DNA of 7,949 bases from Lachnospiraceae bacterium UBA7109 (GTDB lineage: Bacteria > Bacillota > Clostridia > Lachnospirales > Lachnospiraceae): positions 1 through 7,949 of the forward strand of contig DKYD01000023.1 of NCBI GenBank assembly GCA_002492335.1. The letters run 5' to 3'. The notes beneath the pieces were generated by a model that did no database searches, had not been told where the DNA came from, and saw nothing but the letters and a program-made list of their open reading frames with translations. Position numbers and translations under genes: made by a program. This document shows positions 1-4,424 of this stretch, piece by piece. Position 1 is the stretch's first letter. Each line of letters opens with the position of its first letter.

Positions 1-468
1 CGTCCCGTCCATCTTCGTGAGCCCGTATCCCTTCTCCGTGATCGTAAAAGACACCATCTGAAGCCCCGGATCTTCAAATATCACTTTCAACCGGTTCCAG
101 GACATCCCGTCATCCGCCTTTGCCTTTATCGCTTCTGCCAATGAACCGATAATCCGCTTCTCCATGCTCCCGTCCTTGTGCAGCGTAACACAAAGCCCCA
201 GATTGTCATACGGCTCGTAAATTTTATCCACAATCTCATAATCAAATGCTTCCGCACAGACAATCCCCGTATCGGCATTCCCCTCCGCCAACAGAGTGTC
301 CGCAATTCCTCCAATGAAAATACGGAAAATATTCCCGATCCCGAAATGGATCCATTTCGGTGCTTCCACAGTCCTCGCCCTGATCTTTTCCACATCATAG
401 GAAGGCACCGCAATCCCCGCCGCTTCCCATCCTGCCTTATCCTGCAAGCCTGCTAATGATAGTTTCAT
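1..468 (-). CDS. Mannitol dehydrogenase-family oxidoreductase, N-terminal part (cut by window edge)
   Basis: This is the first 156 residues of an NAD(P)-dependent polyol/hexuronate oxidoreductase of the mannitol dehydrogenase family, which includes mannitol 2-dehydrogenase, fructuronate reductase and tagaturonate reductase. Members interconvert a ketose or keto-uronate and the matching polyol or aldonate in the cytoplasm. The opening MKLSLAGLQDK and the Rossmann segment KWIHFGIGNIFRIFIGGIAD (about residues 39-58) are typical of the family; family members usually run to roughly 500 residues, so about two thirds lies beyond the left edge. The ATG at 468 is preceded by AAGGAAAGG (480-488) at 11 bp. 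It starts 67 bp after the WYL regulator's stop codon in the same direction, with no terminator seen between, so the two may be co-transcribed. The substrate cannot be told from this fragment, so no symbol is given. Confidence 0.85.
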   Translation of the reverse strand, partial: MKLSLAGLQDKAGWEAAGIAVPSYDVEKIRARTVEAPKWIHFGIGNIFRIFIGGIADTLLAEGNADTGIVCAEAFDYEIVDKIYEPYDNLGLCVTLHKDGSMEKRIIGSLAEAIKAKADDGMSWNRLKVIFEDPGLQMVSFTITEKGYGLTKMDGT

Positions 469-535
469 ATTCAATCAGTCCTTTCCTTAGTAATATTTCA
501 TTTAAGCTGCCCTTTTTTACCTTCTTCACAACACA

Positions 536-1534
536 TTACACGCTGATACCATACTGCCGCATCAGCCGTTCCGCCTCTTTTTTCATCTGCTCCACCACCT
601 CATCCGGCGAGATAAGCTTCACCCGCTCTCCGAGCGAAAATACCCATCCCAGAAACTGTTTGCTGACGTAAACATTTACATTCACCGTAAAATGGTCCGC
701 ATCAGCCGGAATCAGCATTACATCCTTGCCAAAACGGTCTATCATCACGCCTGCCAGGCTGTTATCCACCAGAAGCCTCACCATCTGCTCCTTACCGCCG
801 AACATTCCGAAGCTCTTCTTTGTGTAATCAGCCATGTCCAGCCTGATAAAATGCTCCCTGCCCTCACGCTCCTCCTCCGACATCCGGATGTGCAGCATCT
901 TATCTACACGGTAATGCTTGATCCGCCCCGCAGCCGAATCAAAGCCCACCAGATAATAATTCTCATTGTCCCAGGACAGCCCCCACGGACTGATATGATA
1001 CCATGCCCCGTCATGCCGCAGCTCCATTTCCTTCTTCGCATTCCACTGATAATACTGGAATCTGATCTTTTTGTTCCCGGAAATCGCACTGTGGATCGCA
1101 TCTACCGTATAATAAATACTCTCATTCATGGTCTTGATCCGGCCGGAAACGTATACCTGTCTCTGCAATTTCTGCGCGTCAAATTTGCTGACCAGCTTTT
1201 CCAGCTTCCTGATCAGGATATTTGTTTTCCGCTCGGTAATAAATTTGGAAGACTGGATCGCGTCTACAAGAAGCTTCAATTCAGGAAGCTCAAAAGGCCG
1301 GTTCACAACATGATAATGATATCTGTTTCCAACCGGCTCTCCCTCCACCTCAATTCCCAATGTCTCCAAATCCCGCAGATCCGCATAGATACTTTTCCGG
1401 TCGGCAGTAATCTCATACTTCCCAAGCTCAGACATGATTTCCGGCATGGTGATATAATGCTCATCATCCGTATTCTCCAGCATGATCTGCGCAAGACGGT
1501 ATAATTTAAACTTCTGATTCGTTCCTTTCGGCAT
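536..1534 (-). CDS. WYL-domain transcriptional regulator (DeoR-like winged helix, WYL, WCX)
   Basis: This is a 332-residue cytoplasmic DNA-binding regulator. Residues about 8-75 form a winged helix with the family's RKSIYADLRDLETLG recognition segment (46-60). Residues about 137-215 form the WYL ligand-sensing domain, where the signature reads YYL (193-195) in the context ENYYLVGFD and is followed by HYRVDKM (207-213). Residues about 247-328 match the C-terminal WCX extension. WYL domains are known to bind small ligands or nucleic acids; the ligand here is unknown. The frame is open back to an ATG at 1639, but that start lies upstream of a likely promoter (-10 at 1608-1613), whereas the ATG at 1534 has AGAGGGG eight bases before it, so 1534 is preferred. 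The dehydrogenase gene lies directly downstream, so it is the obvious candidate target. The DNA-binding and WYL assignments are firm; the regulated pathway is inferred. Confidence 0.9.
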   Translation of the reverse strand: MPKGTNQKFKLYRLAQIMLENTDDEHYITMPEIMSELGKYEITADRKSIYADLRDLETLGIEVEGEPVGNRYHYHVVNRPFELPELKLLVDAIQSSKFITERKTNILIRKLEKLVSKFDAQKLQRQVYVSGRIKTMNESIYYTVDAIHSAISGNKKIRFQYYQWNAKKEMELRHDGAWYHISPWGLSWDNENYYLVGFDSAAGRIKHYRVDKMLHIRMSEEEREGREHFIRLDMADYTKKSFGMFGGKEQMVRLLVDNSLAGVMIDRFGKDVMLIPADADHFTVNVNVYVSKQFLGWVFSLGERVKLISPDEVVEQMKKEAERLMRQYGISV

Positions 1535-1607
1535 GGCGGCAGCCCCTCTTACTCTTCTGCCGCACTGACAGAGCCGCACGGCTTCTGATTTTTTAAAAGA
1601 TACCACC

Positions 1608-1616
1608 AGTATACCA
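1608..1616 (-). promoter_or_regulatory. Extended -10 promoter for the WYL regulator
   Basis: Read on the minus strand, the site is TGGTATACT: TATACT at 1613-1608 preceded by TGG, an extended -10 element. No good -35 box stands 17 bp upstream; TGTACA at about 19 bp is a weak candidate. Transcription would start near 1600 and leave a leader of about 65 nt. The rest of the 1535-1726 gap shows no gene and no convincing terminator for the small genes upstream. Confidence 0.45.
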
Positions 1617-1726
1617 TGCCTGCGAAATTTATTGTACACATATTCATTTTTAAATGATCAAAAAGCTGCCGTCCGTAACCAGTAATTCAGACGTCAAAAT
1701 GCCAACCTGCATATCGAGGCCGGTCA

Positions 1727-1960
1727 TCAGAAATCATATTCATCCGGATTCAGCCCTGCGCCTTTCAGCGCTGCTCTCCGTTCATATGCATCCATAAATT
1801 CCAGTTCATCCGGATCAAGCCCTGACAACTCCAGCTCCGTCTTCGCTGTGTCGTCATTCCCTGCTAATCTGCCTAAGAAACCAAACTCTGCCGCACTCTC
1901 AAATGCACTTATTTTCCCGTCATGATTAAAATCAAACATACTGCCACACAGTCCTCTCAT
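1727..1960 (-). CDS. Small EF-hand calcium-binding protein
   Basis: This is a 77-residue acidic protein with one canonical EF-hand/dockerin-type loop: DFNHDGKISAFE at residues 10-21, with D10, N12, D14, S18 and E21 in the calcium-liganding positions and glycine at loop position 6. No signal peptide or membrane segment is visible, so it should be cytoplasmic. The tail carries a short internal repeat, SGLDPDELEF (46-55) and AGLNPDEYDF (68-77), visible in the DNA as 18 of 20 matching bases at 1739-1758 and 1805-1824. The ATG at 1960 follows the purine-rich GGGGGAAGG; a GTG at 1975 in the same frame is possible but would sit right against AAGGA. It begins 18 bp after the stop of the 33-codon gene. 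Its partner and role are unknown; calcium binding is predicted from the loop residues only. Confidence 0.75.
   Translation of the reverse strand: MRGLCGSMFDFNHDGKISAFESAAEFGFLGRLAGNDDTAKTELELSGLDPDELEFMDAYERRAALKGAGLNPDEYDF
1739..1824 (-). repeat. Intragenic 20-bp near-direct repeat in the EF-hand gene
   Basis: The 20-base units at 1739-1758 and 1805-1824 (plus strand, beginning TTCATCCGGAT) differ at two bases and encode the two copies of the GL(D/N)PDE(L/Y)(E/D)F motif. This looks like an old internal duplication of a short acidic tail motif. Confidence 0.6.
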
Positions 1961-1978
1961 AAATCCTTCCCCCACTCC

Positions 1979-2080
1979 TTAATCATTCATATAGTCATAG
2001 TAATCGGCTTCACTGGCAAACAAGATATATCTGCCCTCGACCAATCCCATGTACCCGTCATCCGTATTAAATCCCTTCAT
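1979..2080 (-). CDS. 33-residue Tyr- and acid-rich small protein
   Basis: This is a 33-codon frame that starts MKGFNTDDGYMGLVEGRY and ends with a tyrosine- and acid-rich tail (EADYYDYMND). The ATG at 2080 has a strong ribosome site, GGAGGAG, about six bases upstream, far better than expected by chance for such a short frame. It stops 18 bp before the EF-hand gene on the same strand, so the two are probably translated from one message. There is no signal peptide, membrane segment or cysteine. I do not recognise a named family. The support is the ribosome site, the tight spacing and the plausible composition; conservation in related genomes would settle it. Confidence 0.6.
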   Translation of the reverse strand: MKGFNTDDGYMGLVEGRYILFASEADYYDYMND

Positions 2081-2141
2081 TGCCAGCTCCTCCGTTTCTC
2101 TGATTTTTTCTGTTTCCTGATGTTTACAGTTTAGAGCAAGA

Positions 2142-2163
2142 GGTGGGGTTTAAAAACCCCACC
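2142..2163. repeat. Perfect 22-bp palindrome
   Basis: The arms GGTGGGGTTT (2142-2151) and AAACCCCACC (2154-2163) are perfect inverted copies separated by AA. Neither strand has a T-run after the hairpin: on the plus strand an A-run follows, and on the minus strand CTCTTGCTC follows. It is therefore not a standard intrinsic terminator. It sits 62 bp upstream of the 33-codon gene, where an operator would fit. Confidence 0.6.
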
Positions 2164-2172
2164 AAAAAACTG

Positions 2173-2315
2173 GCTGCTGCAGGTGCAAAAGGGTAAAAAT
2201 TATGATGAATTTATTCAATGATGGACAGATAATGAGAACTTATACGAAAGATATCGAAAAAGAAACAGAAAAAAGACAGCCGAAAGGATAATCAAAGACG
2301 GAAAACTCTCTGCAA
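2173..2315 (+). pseudogene. Possible remnant of a C-terminal coding region
   Basis: The 211-bp gap between the small-gene pair and the ABC pseudogene holds no intact gene. On the plus strand two overlapping short frames read as protein-like, helix-forming, charged sequence: one includes FNDGQIMRTYTKDIEKETEK, and a second frame over the same bases continues into KTAERIIKDGKLS. The last part recalls, from memory, the C-terminal helical tails of Rpn/PD-(D/E)XK transposase-like proteins. This may be a frameshifted leftover of such a gene, but the match is short and low in complexity, so it is a weak call. Confidence 0.22.
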
Positions 2316-2901
2316 TTCCCCCTTCTTCAACCGCAACACTACATCCGCCTCCCTCGCCAGCTCATTAGAATGCGAAACGATCACCACGCATTTGCCGGAC
2401 TGATGGGCGCTGTCTTTGAAGATTGCGGTAATCCCGGCGGCAGTCTCCTCGTCCAGATTGCCGGTCGGCTCATCTCCGGGAATGACCTGTGCATCACTGA
2501 CAATCGCCCGGGCAATCACGACACGCCGCTGCTGGCCGCCGGAAAGATTCAGAACATTCCGCCTCGCTTCCTCTCTGGTAAGGCCCAGCTTTTCCAGAAT
2601 CGGAGGCAGGTTCGAGGTCAGAGCCACATTCTCTATTGGCGTCAGATAATCAATCAGATTATAGCTCTGGAAAATATACGCCACATGGCTGCGCCGGTGA
2701 TTGGCAAGATCGGACTTTTCAATGTCCTCCCCCTGATATAAAACCTGACCGCCGGTAGGACTGTCCAGACCTCCCAGCAGGGATAGCAGTGTTGTCTTGC
2801 CGCACCCGGAGGGGCCAAGGATAGCATACGTTCCGCCCTACTCCATTTGTGACAGTATCTCTTTCGACTTTAGCCGCATAGCAGAGATGCAGGATGCCCA
2901 T
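2292..2901 (-). pseudogene. ABC transporter ATPase (peptide/bacitracin-type), degraded
   Basis: This is a cytoplasmic ATPase of the MacB/BceA-like class that would power a peptide or antibiotic exporter. From 2837 leftward the frame is open and shows, in order, Walker A GPSGCGKTT (2816-2790), the Q-loop segment IFQSYNLIDYLTP, the signature LSGGQ (2546-2532), a Walker B region with DEPTGNLDE, and the H-loop SHSNEL. The start is broken. An ATG at 2901 begins MGILHLCYAAK in another frame, and the ATPase frame has a TAG at 2840-2838, just before GGTYAILG. ATG to Walker A is only about 28 codons, against about 36 in intact relatives, so roughly ten codons and the frame were lost. Walker B reads VIPGDE where VILADE is usual, another sign of decay. 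It starts 3 bp after a truncated response regulator; no permease follows. Family is certain, inactivity very likely. Confidence 0.85.
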
Positions 2902-2904
2902 TTC

Positions 2905-3027
2905 CTACTTTCTGTTTCGCATCCCGTCTGCGGCAAGTTTGACCTGATAGCCTATGTCCTCCAGAAATGCTTTCAGTATATTCCGTATGGATTTTTCATC
3001 CTCGATTATTAAAATCCTTTTCTGCAA
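2905..3027 (-). pseudogene. Two-component response regulator, truncated receiver domain
   Basis: Forty codons encode the beginning of a receiver domain: KRILIIEDEKSIRNILKAFL followed by a second strand ending in KLAADG. E9, D10 and E11 provide the acidic pair that would bind magnesium, but the frame ends at a TAG (2907-2905) before the phospho-acceptor aspartate and the DNA-binding domain. The start is probably TTG at 3027, six bases after a perfect GGAGGTG (3034-3040); an ATG at 3033 is in frame but abuts that site. Response regulators like this often sit beside a kinase and an ABC transporter that sense peptide antibiotics. Here the rest of the regulator and any kinase are gone and the ABC ATPase remnant follows after 3 bp, so one deletion probably removed everything between. 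The residues GMRNRK before the stop may belong to the far side of the junction. Confidence 0.8.
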
Positions 3028-3033
3028 TGACAT

Positions 3034-3056
3034 CACCTCCGATGCGCAGTATAGCA
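3034..3056 (-). promoter_or_regulatory. Extended -10 promoter and perfect ribosome site of the truncated regulator
   Basis: On the minus strand TGCTATACT (3056-3048) forms an extended -10 element, followed by GGAGGTG at 3040-3034. The -35 position is poor and lies inside the left arm of the 3060-3204 inverted repeat. The leader would be only about 14 nt. The signals remain although the gene is broken. Confidence 0.35.
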
Positions 3057-3059
3057 CAG

Positions 3060-3204
3060 GAAAGTGGAGCTCAGATGGAGTACACAGAATTTTCCATTAA
3101 AAAAACAGAAACTATGCTTCATAATTACATAGTTTCTGACGTATTTTTTATTATACTAATGTCAACTTGTATAAACACATCACTCCAATCTGAGCTCTAC
3201 TTTC
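3060..3204. repeat. Nested inverted-repeat segment of 145 bp
   Basis: The left arm (3060-3081, containing GGAGCTCAGATGGAGT) and the right arm (3182-3204, containing ACTCCAATCTGAGCTCTAC) are inverted copies. They align over 22 pairs with one substitution (3066 against 3198) and one extra A (3187). Inside lies a second hairpin (3106-3138), which is the terminator of the HNH gene. No flanking target duplication is visible. The left arm overlaps the -35 region of the truncated regulator's promoter, and the right arm begins 16 bp past the HNH stop codon. It could be a MITE-like relic, a duplicated operator, or a boundary of the inserted block. Confidence 0.6.
3099..3138 (-). terminator. Intrinsic terminator of the HNH nuclease gene
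   Basis: An 11-bp perfect stem, CAGAAACTATG (3106-3116) with CATAGTTTCTG (3128-3138), has an 11-base loop. Read on the minus strand it is followed directly by seven T's (3105-3099). It lies 81 bp past the HNH stop codon. A T-run on the other side (3143-3149) would let it work in both directions. Confidence 0.85.
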
Positions 3205-3219
3205 TCTTAAATCATCTTT

Positions 3220-4290
3220 CTATAACTTTATATACCAAGCCGCTCGCCAAGATGTTCCCTTCGTTCCATTCATAGTATAATGGATAAGAAAACCTTTTTG
3301 TTTGAATTTATTAGCAATTGTTTCATCAAAAAAATATAAACTACCGCCTTTATCAGTTTTATCTATATACTCTACCTGTTGATCTTTTAAAAACTGTATA
3401 ATTTCTTCATGATCACAGCTACCATTTTGGGATGCATCCCCAACAAACAAATTATTCTTATCCTTTTTATTCAAATTTGCTTGTTCCTTCATTGGCGTTA
3501 TGATTGTTTCAATCTTATCTCTTTTTCCCATATTACAGCGTTCACATAGTACTCGCAGATTACTCATTTCCGTCTTTCCACCTTTTGAAACAGGAATAAT
3601 ATGGTCGACATGAAGTTTATATCCGTCTGCAGCAGTAGCTCCGCATATCTGGCATCGAAATCCATCCCTACGTAACACCTCATATCGCAACGCGTCTGTC
3701 ATTAGCCTTCGCTGCTCGGCAATAAAACGACGTTGCTCTGGAAGATTCTTTTCCCGTTCCCGTCTGATAGCATCATCCCTTGCTTTTCTTGCATTGCGTT
3801 CCTTTTCCTTTTCTTTCTTTCTCTTTAATGCTTCCGCTTTTTTCTCTTTTTCTTTCCTATATTTTTCTTCCTTCTCAGCTTGACGCTGCTCCAAAAGCAA
3901 ACGCTCTTTTTCTTCTTTTGATTTCCTTTGTCTCTCTTCTTCGGCCCTTTTTCTTTCCAAAAGTAACTTTGTTTGACTAATATAGTATTCGCAAACCTTA
4001 ACATCATTTCGATACATTCTATTCCGATTATCAAACAATGTCTTTTCCATCACAGATAGTCGTGACTCTATCGTATCCTTATGTGAGGAAAGCGAAAGCT
4101 TGCTATATAAATCCTTCATTCCATCAGCTACAGCTTCTCCTAAACAACTACCGTGACCAGTAGCTATAGTAGATCCTCCTTCAGTTCGAAATTTTACCGA
4201 TGCATCTCCGAAACCATAATGTGCATTGCACAAGCAAATTACTAATATAAGAAAAAATATAATAATTCCAACAATAATTATCCCTTGCAT
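3220..4290 (-). CDS. Membrane-anchored HNH endonuclease with charged coiled coil and extra C-terminal domain
   Basis: This is a 356-residue protein. Residues 3-21 form one hydrophobic helix (IIIVGIIIFFLILVICL); the heavy positive charge after it suggests the rest faces the cytoplasm. Residues about 22-105 are an unrecognised region with a Gly/Thr-rich patch (GGSTIATGHGSC). Residues about 108-195 are a long Glu/Lys/Arg-rich helix. The HNH domain spans about 200-260: C213 and C216, the HVDH motif 227-230, N244, and C249 and C252, the full set expected for a zinc-ribbon HNH nuclease. Residues about 296-355 form a separate domain (EYIDKTDKGGSLYFF and a WRAAWYIK end); I recall similar YID-KGG-LW modules at the ends of clostridial helicase and nuclease proteins. 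The ATG at 4290 has GAAGGAG 16 bp upstream, an unusually long gap, but an in-frame stop rules out an earlier start. The gene is very AT-rich and ends at its own terminator. DNA cleavage is predicted; the biological role is unknown. Confidence 0.85.
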   Translation of the reverse strand: MQGIIIVGIIIFFLILVICLCNAHYGFGDASVKFRTEGGSTIATGHGSCLGEAVADGMKDLYSKLSLSSHKDTIESRLSVMEKTLFDNRNRMYRNDVKVCEYYISQTKLLLERKRAEEERQRKSKEEKERLLLEQRQAEKEEKYRKEKEKKAEALKRKKEKEKERNARKARDDAIRREREKNLPEQRRFIAEQRRLMTDALRYEVLRRDGFRCQICGATAADGYKLHVDHIIPVSKGGKTEMSNLRVLCERCNMGKRDKIETIITPMKEQANLNKKDKNNLFVGDASQNGSCDHEEIIQFLKDQQVEYIDKTDKGGSLYFFDETIANKFKQKGFLIHYTMNGTKGTSWRAAWYIKL

Positions 4291-4370
4291 ATTCTTATTA
4301 CTCTAACTCCTTCAGTATATTATTTTACTGATCTGCATAAATAATACTACCACAACCTAAAATCACCCAG

Positions 4371-4399
4371 ATTCTGATACTCTTGTATACAGTAGTCAA
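4371..4399 (-). promoter_or_regulatory. Candidate promoter of the HNH nuclease gene
   Basis: On the minus strand TTGACT (4399-4394) and CAGAAT (4376-4371) are spaced by 17 bp, matching the consensus boxes at 5 of 6 and 4 of 6 positions. It lies about 80 bp before the HNH start. No terminator is visible between the ATPase stop (4425) and this site, so read-through from the upstream gene is also possible. Confidence 0.35.
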
Positions 4400-4424
4400 T
4401 AACTTTGAACAATTTTCATCGATT

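Noticed and set aside
692..1504. Plus-strand open frame of 270 codons
   Set aside because: It is antisense to the WYL gene, has no recognisable domain or good ribosome site, and the minus-strand frame shows clear family motifs.
1535..1639. N-terminal extension of the WYL regulator to an ATG at 1639
   Set aside because: The extra 35 residues are not family-like, the likely promoter lies inside them, and the ATG at 1534 has a well-placed AGAGGGG.
1961..1975. GTG at 1975 as the EF-hand gene start
   Set aside because: It would sit directly against AAGGA with no spacing; the ATG at 1960 is better placed, although the purine-rich upstream region leaves some doubt.
2142..2163. Rho-independent terminator at the palindrome
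   Set aside because: The hairpin is strong but neither strand has a T-run after it.
2719..2901. Separate 60-codon minus-strand gene starting at 2901
   Set aside because: Only its first 11 residues look like protein; the rest is the out-of-frame reading of the Walker A region, so it belongs to the ABC pseudogene.
3820..4034. Short frames of 66 and 69 codons on either strand within the HNH gene
   Set aside because: They are shadows of the AT-rich, Lys/Glu-repetitive coiled-coil segment and lack ribosome sites.
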